A model generated the notes under the pieces. The model made no database searches. It saw only the letters and a list, made by a program, of their open reading frames with translations, and was not told the origin of the DNA. DNA of 64,000 bases, from positions 7,435 through 71,434 of the forward strand of contig CALEPT010000189.1 in the NCBI GenBank assembly GCA_937910385.1, read 5' to 3'. The position numbers and the translations under genes are program-made. Position 1 is the first letter of the stretch. Every line of letters starts with the position of its first letter. This DNA comes from an uncultured Ruminococcus sp. Its GTDB lineage: Bacteria; Bacillota; Clostridia; Oscillospirales; Ruminococcaceae. Shown piece by piece: positions 51,497 to 61,825 of the stretch.

Positions 51497-52855
51497 ATGG
51501 ACGAAAATAATTATATCCTCTCCGCCCGAGAGCTGCCCCACAGCATCGAGGCGGAGCAGTCAGTTATAGGCGCTGTCATTGCCGACCCTTCTATACTTCC
51601 GGAAGTTGTCAACCTAATAAAACCGGAATATTTTTACAGTGATCAACACAAGGCTATTTTCTCTATAATTGTAAGAATGTTTTCAACCGGCACTCCGGTA
51701 GATATCGTCACTGTACTCAACGAGGCAGAAAAGCTTCATATCTTCGATACTCAGGCTGAGGGCAGACGATATCTTGCCGATATAGGAGAAACACTCCCTT
51801 CCACCTCAAATATCGAAAGCTATTGCAGGATAGTCTCGGATAAGTATTTTATCCGCAGCCTCGGATATACGGCGAGGACTATACTTGAGGACATACAGTC
51901 CGGTGAACATGATGCACAGCTCCTTCTTGATTCTGCCGAACAGAAAATATATGATATAAGACAAGGTAAGGACGTACGCGGACTTACTCCGATTTCAGAA
52001 GCCATCGCCGAAGCATACGACAGACTCGGAAAAATATCCGGTCCCGATAAAGAAAAATATGTCGGCGCACGTACCGGATTTACTCTTCTTGACAGCATAA
52101 CCTCCGGTCTCAATAAATCCGATCTCATAATCATAGCAGCTCGTCCGGGTATGGGCAAGACCTCATTCGCCATGAATATAGCCGTAAACGTTGCCCGCCG
52201 AACGACCAGCAAAGAGGTCGTTGTTTTCAATCTTGAAATGTCGAAGGAGCAGCTTGCTACAAGAATACTCTCCACAGAGGCTCTTGTGGACTCTAATACC
52301 CTCCGTAACGGCAGAATAACCGGCGATGACTGGGTAAAGCTCGCCACAAGCGCAGGTTATCTGAGTACCTTGCCGGTATATATTGATGATACCGCAAGCA
52401 TGACTGTCCAGCAGATGAAGGCGAAGCTAAGAAGAACCAAAAATCTTGGTCTCGTTATTATTGACTATCTTCAGCTAATGGAATCCGCTACGACGCGCTC
52501 CGATAACCGTGTTCTCGTAATTTCAGAAATAACAAGGCAGCTCAAGGTCATGGCAAAAGAACTGAATGTTCCGGTCGTTTTGCTTTCCCAGCTGTCGCGT
52601 GCTGTTGAAAGCAGAACTGACAAGAGACCTATGCTTTCGGATCTGCGTGAATCCGGTTCTATTGAGCAGGACGCTGATATAGTGCTTTTCCTCTATAGAG
52701 AAGCCTACTACAACAAAGAAAGTCAGCGGCAGAATATATCGGAATGCATCGTCGCAAAAAATCGTCATGGCGAGACAGGCAGCGTGGAGCTTATCTGGGA
52801 TGGTCAGTATACCCGTTTTTCCAATCCTGAGTACAATGCTCCTCCCGAAAATTGA
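51497..52855 (+). CDS. dnaB: Replicative DNA helicase DnaB
   Basis: The 452-residue ring helicase unwinds DNA at the replication fork. The N-terminal domain (about 8-110) opens LPHSIEAEQSVIGAVIADPS; the RecA-like core (about 185-445) has Walker A ARPGMGKTSFAMNIA, VVFNLEMSKEQLATR, LVIIDYLQLME and SDLRESGSIEQDADIV. It is 11 bases after rplI. In Bacillus naming this gene is dnaC. No intein or frameshift. Confidence 0.97.
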   Translation: MDENNYILSARELPHSIEAEQSVIGAVIADPSILPEVVNLIKPEYFYSDQHKAIFSIIVRMFSTGTPVDIVTVLNEAEKLHIFDTQAEGRRYLADIGETLPSTSNIESYCRIVSDKYFIRSLGYTARTILEDIQSGEHDAQLLLDSAEQKIYDIRQGKDVRGLTPISEAIAEAYDRLGKISGPDKEKYVGARTGFTLLDSITSGLNKSDLIIIAARPGMGKTSFAMNIAVNVARRTTSKEVVVFNLEMSKEQLATRILSTEALVDSNTLRNGRITGDDWVKLATSAGYLSTLPVYIDDTASMTVQQMKAKLRRTKNLGLVIIDYLQLMESATTRSDNRVLVISEITRQLKVMAKELNVPVVLLSQLSRAVESRTDKRPMLSDLRESGSIEQDADIVLFLYREAYYNKESQRQNISECIVAKNRHGETGSVELIWDGQYTRFSNPEYNAPPEN

Positions 52856-52861
52856 TGTTGT

Positions 52862-54199
52862 ATGATAAATAAAATATACGATTTTATAGAAAAAACTAAT
52901 ATGCTCGCAGCCGGAGACATGGTTGTATGCGGTCTTTCAGGCGGAGCAGACAGCGTTTGTCTGCTCCTTTCCCTCCTTTCTATTTCAGAAAAGCTGAATA
53001 TATCCGTTGAGGCTCTGCATATAAATCATTGTCTGAGAGGCGATGAAAGTGACCGCGATGAGCATTTCTGCCGTGAGCTCTGTACAAGGCTTGGTGTGTC
53101 GTTTACAGCGGTCTCATGCAATGTAAGGGATTTTGCGGATAAAAACGGTCTTTCAACTGAGGAAGCTGCAAGAAAGCTTCGCTATGCGGAGTTCGCAGCC
53201 TATTCAAAGGGCAAAAAGCTTGCAACTGCTCACAATGCCAACGATAACATTGAAACCGTTATACTCAACCTTACAAGAGGTACTGCGTTAAAAGGACTTG
53301 CTGGAATACCTCCTGTCAGGGACAATATCATCCGTCCTCTGCTGGTATGCACAAGAGCTGAGATAGAGCAATATCTGTCTTCACTCGGTCAGGAATGGGT
53401 CACGGATTCTACAAATCTCTGCGATGATTATACGCGCAATAAGATACGGCATGGGATTATCCCACTGCTTGAGGAGATAAATCCATCGGTGGTCGAAACA
53501 TCTGTCCGCTCACTGAGTGCAGTCCGTGATGAAGAGCGTTTTATTGAGGATGAGGTTGCCGCAACTCTTAAGGAATGCAGGAAAGGAAATAAGCTCAGCG
53601 GAATTTCAGGCTGCGCGGAAGTTATACGCAAACGCTGTATCGCACGGCTTCTTTCAGATAATGCTCTCCCCTATTCTTATAAAAGACTTCAGCAGGCAGA
53701 TGATATTCTTCTCAAAGGAGGTAAGATTAATATCTCCGGAAAACTTTATCTTGTGTCAGACGGTCATAGCATTGAGCTCATCTCGATATCTGACAAAGAA
53801 CACCAAACGGTAAAAAAGCTTTTACAGATAGGTAAAAACTCAATTTTTCCGGGAAAGTCCCTTGTATGTGAAATATTAGAATGTGATGATTTGACGAAAA
53901 TCGAATCTGTTAACAAAAAGTTAACATTTTATATGTTAGATTATGATAAAATAATAGGAAGAGCTGTTGTAAGAAACCGTGTTTTCGGGGATAAAATAAT
54001 GCTAAAAGGCAGGAGCTTCACCTCATCCGTAAAAAAGCTTATAAACGAAAATATTCCCCCAGCTCAAAGAGATACTCTTCACTTCATTGAGGACGATGAG
54101 AGTACCATATTTGCGGAAAATATAGGCATCTCACAGAGAGTTGCTCCTGATGAGAGTACTAAAAGAATTCTGCGCATCTATGTTGAATCAATGAATTAA
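52862..54199 (+). CDS. tilS: tRNA(Ile)-lysidine synthetase
   Basis: The 445-residue enzyme adds lysine to C34 of the AUA-reading tRNA. The PP-loop is [17 protein letters not shown], with [17 protein letters not shown] and [20 protein letters not shown] in the N-terminal domain (about 1-210), followed by the substrate-binding domain and the C-terminal TilS domain (about 365-440). The start overlaps dnaB's downstream region by only 6 bases' gap. ftsH follows, the common TilS-FtsH order (hpt is absent here). Confidence 0.94.
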   Translation: MINKIYDFIEKTNMLAAGDMVVCGLSGGADSVCLLLSLLSISEKLNISVEALHINHCLRGDESDRDEHFCRELCTRLGVSFTAVSCNVRDFADKNGLSTEEAARKLRYAEFAAYSKGKKLATAHNANDNIETVILNLTRGTALKGLAGIPPVRDNIIRPLLVCTRAEIEQYLSSLGQEWVTDSTNLCDDYTRNKIRHGIIPLLEEINPSVVETSVRSLSAVRDEERFIEDEVAATLKECRKGNKLSGISGCAEVIRKRCIARLLSDNALPYSYKRLQQADDILLKGGKINISGKLYLVSDGHSIELISISDKEHQTVKKLLQIGKNSIFPGKSLVCEILECDDLTKIESVNKKLTFYMLDYDKIIGRAVVRNRVFGDKIMLKGRSFTSSVKKLINENIPPAQRDTLHFIEDDESTIFAENIGISQRVAPDESTKRILRIYVESMN

Positions 54200-54219
54200 T
54201 TCAGATCGGAGTGGATAAT

Positions 54220-56130
54220 TTGACGCCAAAAAAGAATAAAGGAGTTCTGACCTATGTGCTGATAATACTTCTTGCTATTTTCTGCATTTATTTTGTCAGC
54301 TCGCGTCTTTCTGAAAGCGGAGATAAGACCGAATACACAACTGTTATCGGTTATTTCGATAACTATGAGGTATCATACTATGAGCTTGATCTCGGTACGG
54401 GAGAGCTTGTGTATCAGCTCCGCGGTGAGGACACTAAGAAGAAATACAACGTTCCTAATGTCAGCATTTTCCTCGATGACACCGAGGACTACCGCAAGGA
54501 GTACAATAATAAGTACCCTGACGAACCTTTAGAACAGGACTACATCAAGATAACCGACAGATCATGGCTTTATTCACTGATACCGGTCGTGCTTACAGTC
54601 CTTCTCGGTATCGCTATCCTCTACTTTATGATGAAGCAGAGCGGAGGAGGGGGTAAATATTCTTCCTTCGGAAAAGCTAACCTCAAAAACGGTGCAAGCG
54701 CCCGAAAAGCTACATTCAAGGACGTTGCAGGAGCAGATGAAGAAAAACAGGAGCTCGAGGAGATAGTAGATTTCCTCAAAAAGCCAAATAAATATAAGGA
54801 TATCGGTGCTAAAGTCCCCAAAGGCGTCCTGCTCCTCGGACCTCCCGGCACAGGTAAGACCCTCCTTGCAAGAGCAGTTGCAGGCGAGGCAGGCTGTCCA
54901 TTTTTCCCGATTTCGGGTTCTGACTTTGTTGAGATGTTTGTAGGAGTCGGCGCTTCGCGTGTCAGAGACCTTTTTGAGCAGGCGAAAAAGCATGCTCCGG
55001 CTATCATCTTCATAGACGAGATAGATGCTGTAGGTCGTCACAGAGGCGCAGGTCTCGGCGGCGGACATGATGAAAGAGAACAGACCCTAAATCAGCTCCT
55101 CGTCGAAATGGACGGATTTACCGGCAATGAGAGCGTTATTGTCATAGCTGCTACTAACAGGCGCGATATACTTGATCCCGCACTACTCAGACCCGGACGC
55201 TTTGACAGGCAGATAGTTGTCGGATATCCCGATGTAAAGGGACGTGAAGAGATACTCAAGGTACACGCAAAGAACAAGCCGCTCGGTCCCGACGTTGACC
55301 TCAAGGTCATAGCTCAGACAACTCAGGGCTTCACTGGCGCAGACCTCGAAAATCTTCTGAATGAAGCAGCTCTCCTTGCTGCAAGGAATGAGCGCATGGC
55401 TATCACCGAAGCTGACATTGAGGAGGCTACGATGAAGGTAATTGCAGGTCCCGAGAAGAAGTCCAGAATTGTCACCGAGCACGACAAGCTCGTTACTGCA
55501 TACCATGAATCAGGTCATGCTGTTGCAGCATATAATCTTAAAACTCAAGATAAGGTGCATCAGGTCACCATAATCCAGCGTGGAATGGCTGCGGGACTTA
55601 CTGTAACCCGCCCCGAAAATGACGACAGGCATGTTTCACGCAATCAGATGCGTGAGAGCATTATTATGCTGCTCGGCGGACGTGTTGCGGAAGAGCTTTT
55701 CGTTGACGATATCTGTACCGGTGCTTCCAACGATATTGAGCGTGCTACCAATACCGCAAGGAGCATGGTCACGAAGTACGGCTTCTCAAAGAAACTCGGA
55801 ACGGTCGTTTACGGCTCGGACAACGATGAGGTTTTCCTCGGCAAGGACTACGGTCATACAAGGAATTACAGCGAGGCTGTTGCTGCAGAAATCGATGAGG
55901 AGGTCAAGTCTATCATCGAAAAGGCTTACGCCGACTGTACCGAAATATTGAAAGCAAATTCAGATAAAATGCATTTGCTTGCAAAATATCTTCTGAAATT
56001 TGAAAAGATAGACGGAGATGATTTTGAAAAGCTTATGCGCGGCGAGATAACAGAAGCTGTTCTTGCTGATAAAACCGATAACGATCCCGAAACTTCGGCT
56101 GAAAGCACAGAAGGATCTGAAAACTCATGA
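54220..56130 (+). CDS. ftsH: ATP-dependent zinc metalloprotease FtsH
   Basis: The 636-residue membrane protease removes damaged or regulatory proteins. Two membrane helices (about 11-30 and 122-143) flank an extracellular domain; the AAA part has Walker [15 protein letters not shown], Walker [18 protein letters not shown] and the second region of homology; the zinc site is [14 protein letters not shown] prefer TTG at 54220 (GGAGTGG 5 bases upstream) to GTG at 54211, where the ribosome site would be too close; the choice adds or removes three residues. The C-terminus is acidic. Confidence 0.93.
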   Translation: MTPKKNKGVLTYVLIILLAIFCIYFVSSRLSESGDKTEYTTVIGYFDNYEVSYYELDLGTGELVYQLRGEDTKKKYNVPNVSIFLDDTEDYRKEYNNKYPDEPLEQDYIKITDRSWLYSLIPVVLTVLLGIAILYFMMKQSGGGGKYSSFGKANLKNGASARKATFKDVAGADEEKQELEEIVDFLKKPNKYKDIGAKVPKGVLLLGPPGTGKTLLARAVAGEAGCPFFPISGSDFVEMFVGVGASRVRDLFEQAKKHAPAIIFIDEIDAVGRHRGAGLGGGHDEREQTLNQLLVEMDGFTGNESVIVIAATNRRDILDPALLRPGRFDRQIVVGYPDVKGREEILKVHAKNKPLGPDVDLKVIAQTTQGFTGADLENLLNEAALLAARNERMAITEADIEEATMKVIAGPEKKSRIVTEHDKLVTAYHESGHAVAAYNLKTQDKVHQVTIIQRGMAAGLTVTRPENDDRHVSRNQMRESIIMLLGGRVAEELFVDDICTGASNDIERATNTARSMVTKYGFSKKLGTVVYGSDNDEVFLGKDYGHTRNYSEAVAAEIDEEVKSIIEKAYADCTEILKANSDKMHLLAKYLLKFEKIDGDDFEKLMRGEITEAVLADKTDNDPETSAESTEGSENS

Positions 56131-56139
56131 TAATATTAT

Positions 56140-56168
56140 ATCCCGAAGATATCCTCTTCGGGATTTTT
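56140..56168 (+). terminator. Intrinsic terminator after ftsH
   Basis: ATCCCGAAGA / TCTTCGGGAT followed by TTTTCTT closes the rnj-ftsH cluster. Confidence 0.85.
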
Positions 56169-56210
56169 CTTAACATTTTATTACAATTAGTTAAGATTGT
56201 TTTAAACATA

Positions 56211-56239
56211 TTGTAATATACTTTATGTTATGATATAAT
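56211..56239 (+). promoter_or_regulatory. Promoter of the FHA-FtsW-PBP operon
   Basis: TTGTAA, 17-base spacer and TATAAT, about 30 bases before the TTG start codon. Confidence 0.75.
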
Positions 56240-56271
56240 ATTACCGTATTATTAAAATTGGAGGTGTAGGT

Positions 56272-56691
56272 TTGTCTTCCCTTGATCTTATACTTTGTGC
56301 AACAGCTGCTGCCGCTCTTGATATTTCCATTCTCATTCTGATAATTATGGCTTATCGTGAAAAAAGCTCCTCGCAAAAACGGTGGAGTTCTTTTGTCGGC
56401 TGCATGGAGCTTGCAGAGCAGGATACCGTCTATCCCCTCGATTGCGACGAGATACTTATCGGGCGCCACGCTTCCGCAGACATAAGACTCCCCGATCTTT
56501 CGGTATCGCGCTATCATGCGATGCTGACTATCACAGGCGCAGTCTGGACTATAACCGATATTGGCTCGAAATCCGGTATTTTCGTGAATGGTAACCTTGT
56601 AAAGCAAGCTGTACTACGCGAAAATGATATTATAAAGCTTGGCAATCGCCGTCTTATATTCCGAAGAAGGAGGGATAAAAATGTGCGCTAA
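56272..56691 (+). CDS. Membrane-anchored FHA domain protein
   Basis: The 139-residue protein has one N-terminal membrane helix (about 6-27) and a cytoplasmic FHA domain (about 55-135), with the phosphothreonine-binding residues in ILIGRHASADIRLPDLSVSRYHA (Arg, Ser, His) and DIGSKSGIFVNGN. FHA domains dock on phospho-Thr made by Ser/Thr kinases. The TTG start has GGAGGTGTAGG upstream. It overlaps the FtsW-like gene by 11 bases, so it probably recruits or regulates the wall synthesis pair downstream. No kinase gene is in the window. Confidence 0.88.
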   Translation: MSSLDLILCATAAAALDISILILIIMAYREKSSSQKRWSSFVGCMELAEQDTVYPLDCDEILIGRHASADIRLPDLSVSRYHAMLTITGAVWTITDIGSKSGIFVNGNLVKQAVLRENDIIKLGNRRLIFRRRRDKNVR

Positions 56692-57973
56692 TCCGCTTGC
56701 ATATGCATTTTCCTGCTTCTTTGTACTCATTGCTCACGGTGCAATGCTGTTAAATGTGTATATTAACGGCAATTACAGTGATGTAAGCGACGTCGCTTTT
56801 CTTGCAGCAGCTGTGATCTCACTGGATCTGATATACTTTATAATTTCACTCTTTTTCAGACAGAAATCATATACAGTCGATCTTCTTCTGATACTGATAC
56901 TTAACATGAGCGTAATTTTTCAATCGTGCTTCGGCGGCGTCAGTCTTTCCGTAAAGCACTACATAACTTGCATAACTGCTCTTGCTGCCTGTAAGGCAGG
57001 ATATCTCATCTGCCGCAATTACAAATGGCTGCAAGATAAAAAGCTGTACGCATACGTCGGCATATGCATACTTATGCTCGTCATTCTCACACTTACAGGC
57101 TCGCGGAGTATGTGGATAGAGCTTGGTTCGATCACTATACAGCCTTCAGAATTTATCAAGCCATTGTTTGTCATAGCTTGTGCTACCTCAGTAATTCAAC
57201 AACAGAAAAAACAAAAGGTACTTATTTTTAATGTAGTCTACGAGAACCTCGCTCTCTTCGGACTTACTGCAGCTATCTGCCTGCTTCAATGGTGGTGCCG
57301 CGATCTCGGAAGTCTGCCAACCTTCATTGGAATATACTCTTGCGGATTTATGCTGAGAATTTGCTATCCAAAAGCAAAATTCTCCAAGAAGAAACTCATT
57401 GCAGCAGGTATACTCCTAATAATAATCGCTCTCATAGGGATCAAATTTGCTCCGGAATATGTTCAACAGAGACTACATGCAGATATATGGAGCGACCAGA
57501 ACGGCGAAGGATATCAGCAATCTCAGGCGCTTATTGCTATTGCCAACGGAGGATGGTTTGGCGTCGGTCCGGGTAAAGGTGAGCTATGCAACGTTTTTGC
57601 CTATGAAAGTGATATCGTTTTTGCAACAATATGCGAGGAATGGGGGCTTCTATACGCTCTCATGATGATATTCGTTATACTGATTCTTGTAGCTCTTCCG
57701 CTTATCAATCCTCCGCGTTCGTATTTTCATGGTACTCTCTCGGCAGGTGTTTGTGCTGCTTTTACGGTACAAATGGCGCTGAATATATTCGGTTCGTGCA
57801 ATCTCATACCCTTTACCGGAGTTACGATACCTTTTATCTCAGCAGGAGGAAGTTCACTTATGGTAAGCGGTTTTATGGCCGGTATGATAATTGCCGGACA
57901 GTCCCCCGCATTTCCTATCTCTGAAAAGCCAAGGAATCAAAATACCGCTTCTGCAAGGAGGGCCTCAATATGA
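56681..57973 (+). CDS. FtsW/RodA/SpoVE family glycan polymerase
   Basis: The 430-residue protein has about ten membrane helices. Blocks of the SEDS family are WIELGSITIQPSEFIKP, WCRDLGSLPTFIG, the catalytic-region QQSQALIAIANGGWFGVGPG and LIPFTGVTIPFISAGGSSL near the C-terminus. SEDS proteins polymerise lipid II together with a class B PBP. The ATG at 56681 has GGAGGGATAAAA upstream; a Met at 56639 lies inside the FHA gene and is rejected. The PBP gene overlaps its end by 4 bases. Confidence 0.92.
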   Translation: MCANPLAYAFSCFFVLIAHGAMLLNVYINGNYSDVSDVAFLAAAVISLDLIYFIISLFFRQKSYTVDLLLILILNMSVIFQSCFGGVSLSVKHYITCITALAACKAGYLICRNYKWLQDKKLYAYVGICILMLVILTLTGSRSMWIELGSITIQPSEFIKPLFVIACATSVIQQQKKQKVLIFNVVYENLALFGLTAAICLLQWWCRDLGSLPTFIGIYSCGFMLRICYPKAKFSKKKLIAAGILLIIIALIGIKFAPEYVQQRLHADIWSDQNGEGYQQSQALIAIANGGWFGVGPGKGELCNVFAYESDIVFATICEEWGLLYALMMIFVILILVALPLINPPRSYFHGTLSAGVCAAFTVQMALNIFGSCNLIPFTGVTIPFISAGGSSLMVSGFMAGMIIAGQSPAFPISEKPRNQNTASARRASI

Positions 57974-59325
57974 AAAGTATCAGACGCTGTCAGCATATTA
58001 TAAGCCTTTTTGCAGTCTTATTCATTATCGGTATGGCAGTGCTTGTATTCAAGATCCAGCGCGAATCGGCTTTTTATATGATGAATTCTGATAATCATGA
58101 GCTTGGTATCGTGTATGATAGAAACGGTGATGTCCTCTTTGACGGCTCAGACACCAATGCATACCCCGACAATTACTTCATAGATGTTGGCAACCTCATC
58201 GGAGACGATAAAGGACAGATGACCAATACCCTCGTTGCACAGAACATCGACAAGCTCAATAACTACAGTTTTTCATCAGGACTTATAAGCGAAGGCGGAA
58301 AAGCCGCGATATATACTACACTCGACCACGAAGCAAATCGCGCAGTTTATAATGCATATGGTTCCCAGAAAGGATGCGCTGTTGCATATAACTATAAAAC
58401 GGGAGAGATACTTATTTGCACAAGCCTTCCCTCAATTGATGTAACAAATGGCTACGCGAACATCGACAGCTTTGAATCCGGCACGCTCATATCAAAGACA
58501 CTATACGGAACAGTCCCGGGCTCTACTCAGAAGGTCTCTACGGTCATTGCAGCTCTTGAGATAATGGGTGCCGACAAACTATACTCAAAAGCCTTTACCT
58601 GCAGCGGAAAATATACTAATAAGACCGGTGATATCATTGACTGCCATAACGTCTATGGACATGGAACGCAAAATATCCAGCAAGCCGTAGAAAATAGCTG
58701 CAACCCTTTCTTTGCCCAGCTCATAGAAGACAGCGATATGCCGCTTAATAAGGTAAAGAATGTCTACGAAAAGCTTGGCTACTCGCTCAATGGAGCTGAT
58801 CCTACGTACATAGATATCGACGGAATACAGTGCGAGACCGCTTCTACAACTCTTAATGACCCGTATGAATTCCAGACACAATGGGGCTGCATTGGTCAGG
58901 GAGATACTTTAGTCAGCCCTATCCAGCTTATGATGTGGCAGAGTGCTATAGCGAACGAAAACGGAAAAATGACTATGCCTCACCTTATAAACTATATTAC
59001 TGACGTCAACGGTAAGGTAGTTCAGACTGATGAGACCACCTACAGTAAACAGCTATTTTCGCAAGACTCAGCTTCTGCAATAAAGCAGATACTTCTTACC
59101 AACGGTGCCGATCAGTACACGTATTCTATAAGCGGATATACTGTAGGCGTAAAAAGCGGCACAGCTCAGGTAGACGATAACAATACGGAAAATTCACTCC
59201 TTGTCGGATTTGTAGATGACCAGAACTTCCCTATTGCGTTCTGCATTCTTATTGAAGATAAAAGCAGCAGTTTGGTAACTACAGAGCAGATCACCAAGAT
59301 AATGCTGGATTCATTATATCAGTGA
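57970..59325 (+). CDS. Class B penicillin-binding protein (PbpA/FtsI-like)
   Basis: The 451-residue transpeptidase cross-links peptidoglycan stems. It has an N-terminal membrane helix (about 10-30) and a transpeptidase domain with all three motifs: SxxK as PGSTQKVST, SxN as ENSCNPFFAQL, and KSGT as VGVKSGTAQVDD. The N-terminal dimerisation part is short. The ATGA overlap with the SEDS gene indicates an obligate polymerase-crosslinker pair. It resembles PbpA of Actinobacteria, which also follows a SEDS gene. Confidence 0.92.
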   Translation: MKSIRRCQHIISLFAVLFIIGMAVLVFKIQRESAFYMMNSDNHELGIVYDRNGDVLFDGSDTNAYPDNYFIDVGNLIGDDKGQMTNTLVAQNIDKLNNYSFSSGLISEGGKAAIYTTLDHEANRAVYNAYGSQKGCAVAYNYKTGEILICTSLPSIDVTNGYANIDSFESGTLISKTLYGTVPGSTQKVSTVIAALEIMGADKLYSKAFTCSGKYTNKTGDIIDCHNVYGHGTQNIQQAVENSCNPFFAQLIEDSDMPLNKVKNVYEKLGYSLNGADPTYIDIDGIQCETASTTLNDPYEFQTQWGCIGQGDTLVSPIQLMMWQSAIANENGKMTMPHLINYITDVNGKVVQTDETTYSKQLFSQDSASAIKQILLTNGADQYTYSISGYTVGVKSGTAQVDDNNTENSLLVGFVDDQNFPIAFCILIEDKSSSLVTTEQITKIMLDSLYQ

Positions 59326-59396
59326 GCTTGAATCAGCACAATAGCTAAATCAAAAGACATAATTTGTGCATTATGTACGAATTTCACAAAAACAAC

Positions 59397-59425
59397 TTGT
59401 AAATTATACAACTATATGGTATAAT
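59397..59425 (+). promoter_or_regulatory. Promoter of hpf
   Basis: TTGTAA, 17-base spacer and TATAAT; a GCTTTG / CAAAGC hairpin (59443-59460) lies between it and the start. Confidence 0.8.
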
Positions 59426-59476
59426 ATAACTATAAATTTAATGCTTTGCTTTCTCAAAGCTTAAAGGAGGACTACT

Positions 59477-60004
59477 ATGAAAATTACAATCACAGCTAAG
59501 AAAATGCAGATACCTCAGAACTTCACAGAATACGCCGAATCAAAGATCAACTCAAAGCTCAGCAAATTTTTTGGTGATGAAGCAGATGCAAAAATCGTTA
59601 TGTCCGAGGTAAAGAATAATATTATTCTCGAGCTTACGGTAAAATATAACAGCATGATCTACCGTGCGGAGCGTTCAGCGGAGGATAAACACGTAGCTCT
59701 TGATGACGCTATTGATAAGATCATAAGACAGATACGCAAAAACAAAACTAAGATCGAAAAGAAACTCAAGGATACTGCTTTCAAGGATTCCTTTGCAGAA
59801 CCCGTTGATGAAGCTCCCGATTATGAGATAATCAAGCATAAAAAATTCAAGATGCGTCCTATGGACATTGAAGAAGCTATCCTTCAGATGAATCTTCTCA
59901 GCCATGAATTCTTCATGTTCATCAATGCTCAGACCGGTCAGATAAATGTTGTTTATCTTCGTGATGACGGTAAATATGCTGTTCTCGAGCCGGATATCGA
60001 ATAA
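59477..60004 (+). CDS. hpf: Ribosome hibernation promoting factor, long form
   Basis: The 175-residue protein silences ribosomes at rest by pairing 70S particles. The N-terminal S30AE domain (about 1-100) starts MKITITAKKMQIPQNFTEYAESK; the C-terminal dimerisation domain (about 120-175) has KFKMRPMDIEEAILQM and DDGKYAVLEPDI. The long form makes 100S dimers in Firmicutes. AAAGGAGGACTACT precedes the ATG. Confidence 0.94.
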   Translation: MKITITAKKMQIPQNFTEYAESKINSKLSKFFGDEADAKIVMSEVKNNIILELTVKYNSMIYRAERSAEDKHVALDDAIDKIIRQIRKNKTKIEKKLKDTAFKDSFAEPVDEAPDYEIIKHKKFKMRPMDIEEAILQMNLLSHEFFMFINAQTGQINVVYLRDDGKYAVLEPDIE

Positions 60005-60018
60005 AATATAAATAAATG

Positions 60019-60040
60019 GGGACGCTTCGGCGTCCCTTTT
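60019..60040 (+). terminator. Intrinsic terminator of hpf
   Basis: GGGACGC / GCGTCCC with a TTCG tetraloop and TTTT tail. Confidence 0.9.
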
Positions 60041-60055
60041 AAGGAGTGTAAATAT

Positions 60056-60727
60056 ATGGATAACAATAAAAAAGCTATAATTGAAAAAAGGATTATGAAA
60101 ACCGGTGAAGCCATTAAAAAAAATAATATGAGATTTTACTACGCACCCACCTGTGCTGACGTCTGTTCTATTGTAAAAGATATCATCAAGGAAGGCGATG
60201 TTATCACTAACGGAGGAACTATGTCGCTCAATGAATGTGGTCTCACAGAGCTTATAACATCACCTAAATACAATTATCTTGACCGCTCAAAGGCAGAAAC
60301 TCCCGAAGATGTAAAGAAAATATACAGGTCGGCTTTCTCTGCCGATGTATATATATCAAGCTCAAATGCTATAACAGAAGACGGGGTTCTCTATAATGTG
60401 GACGGAAACAGTAACCGAATAGCCGCTATCGCCTATGGTCCTGATTCTGTTATCATTATAGCAGGATATAATAAGATAGTAAGAGACCTCGATGAAGCAG
60501 AGATTCGCGTGAAGCGCGAGGCTGCTCCGCCTAACTGTGTGCGTCTCGACTGTAAGACCTATTGTGCAGAAAAGGGCGAATGTGTTTCATTCAACAAGGC
60601 GGACAGGCAGATCTATGATGGCTGCTCAGGCGATTCAAGAATATGCTGCAACTACCTTATTTCCGCACATCAGCGACATAAGGACCGAATAAAAGTCATT
60701 ATAGTCGGCGAGGAACTTGGCTATTGA
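60056..60727 (+). CDS. LUD domain protein (lactate utilisation LutC-like)
   Basis: The 223-residue protein has a LUD domain: DVITNGGTMSLNECGLTELI, VYISSSNAITEDGVLYNVDGNSNRIAAIAYGP (long blocks, short excerpts) and DLDEAEIRVKREAAPPN. The C-terminus adds four or more Cys (CKTYCAEKGEC, DGCSGDSRICC) that could ligate a cluster. LutC helps oxidise lactate with LutA and LutB, but those are absent, so a role in lactate use is uncertain. The stop overlaps the next gene's region by less than 2 bases' gap, suggesting joint function. Confidence 0.85.
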   Translation: MDNNKKAIIEKRIMKTGEAIKKNNMRFYYAPTCADVCSIVKDIIKEGDVITNGGTMSLNECGLTELITSPKYNYLDRSKAETPEDVKKIYRSAFSADVYISSSNAITEDGVLYNVDGNSNRIAAIAYGPDSVIIIAGYNKIVRDLDEAEIRVKREAAPPNCVRLDCKTYCAEKGECVSFNKADRQIYDGCSGDSRICCNYLISAHQRHKDRIKVIIVGEELGY

Positions 60728-60728
60728 T

Positions 60729-61628
60729 ATGAATTCCGATATATATAACTCCTGTACGTTATGTCCGAGACTTTGCAGGATAAACAGATCAGTTAAGCCT
60801 GGATATTGCGGATACGGAGCTTCATTATACGCCGCAAAGGCTTCTCTCCACAAATGGGAGGAGCCTTGTATTTCTTACAAAAATGGCGCAGGTACGGTCT
60901 TTTTCTCGGGTTGTAGCCTACACTGCGTTTATTGTCAGAACAACACTATCAGCAGCAAGCATTTCGGAGTTGAACTTACTACCCGAAGGCTCGCAGACGT
61001 ATTTCTCGATTTGCAGGACAAAGGCGCAGACAATATAGAGCTTGTGACTCCTACCCACTTTCTTCCGGATATTATAACCGCTCTCGACCTCGTAAAACAT
61101 CGCCTGATAGTTCCGATAGTCTACAATACCGGAGGTTATGAGCGTGCAGAAACTATTGCTGCACTAAACGGTTACATCGACGTTTATCTCCCGGATATAA
61201 AGTATTTTTCTCCTGAGATCTCAGCGCGCTACTCCAATGCACCCGATTATTTTGAATATACTTCTAAAGCCGTTGTCGCCATGACAGATCAGGTGGGAAC
61301 TATTAAATATAATGATGATGGCGGTCTTGTAAAAGGCACGATAATACGTCATCTTGTTCTCCCCTCTCATCGCCGCGACTCGCTGAAGATAATAGGCTGG
61401 ATTGCTGAAAATACATCTCCCGACAAAGTTCTGGTCAGTATTATGAATCAATACACTCCGTTTGACTTTATTGACGACAAATTTCCCGAACTCAAACGCA
61501 GAGTAACAAAAATGGAATACAACAGCGTTGTAAATTATGCCTGTGAACTCGGTCTTAATGGATTTACACAGCAAAGATCCTCTGCTTCAGAGGAATATGT
61601 TCCGGAATTTGACATCTCAGGACTGTAA
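60729..61628 (+). CDS. Radical SAM protein, pyruvate formate-lyase activating enzyme-like
   Basis: The 299-residue protein has the radical SAM CX3CX2C motif in FFSGCSLHCVYCQN and an N-terminal Cys cluster (CTLCPRLCRIN, GYCGYGAS) as in PflA-type anaerobic activases and the AmmeMemoRadiSam-like group. Later blocks include ADNIELVTPTHFLPDI and NTGGYERAETI. Such enzymes make glycyl radicals or modify other substrates; no glycyl-radical enzyme is in the window. The ATG at 60729 is preferred to a TTG at 60717, which would lie on the ribosome site. Confidence 0.85.
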   Translation: MNSDIYNSCTLCPRLCRINRSVKPGYCGYGASLYAAKASLHKWEEPCISYKNGAGTVFFSGCSLHCVYCQNNTISSKHFGVELTTRRLADVFLDLQDKGADNIELVTPTHFLPDIITALDLVKHRLIVPIVYNTGGYERAETIAALNGYIDVYLPDIKYFSPEISARYSNAPDYFEYTSKAVVAMTDQVGTIKYNDDGGLVKGTIIRHLVLPSHRRDSLKIIGWIAENTSPDKVLVSIMNQYTPFDFIDDKFPELKRRVTKMEYNSVVNYACELGLNGFTQQRSSASEEYVPEFDISGL

Positions 61629-61669
61629 TATTCTGCTTAATGTGCCTTTCTTAATAGAATTGTTTGCTG

Positions 61670-61702
61670 CCGAACCTGAAAATATGGGTTCGGTAATTTT
61701 TT
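61670..61702 (+). terminator. Intrinsic terminator of the LUD-radical SAM pair
   Basis: CCGAACC / GGGTTCGG with an AT loop, then TAATTTTTT. Confidence 0.85.
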
Positions 61703-61825
61703 GCCATATCTTTTCAACGACTACGTTTAGAAAATCTTTCTGATTGATAATTTTTCTTCACTCTTGTCACAAAGCAAACATCAGAATTGTTATATTATAT
61801 GAGACGTCTTAAAGGAAGTGATAAC

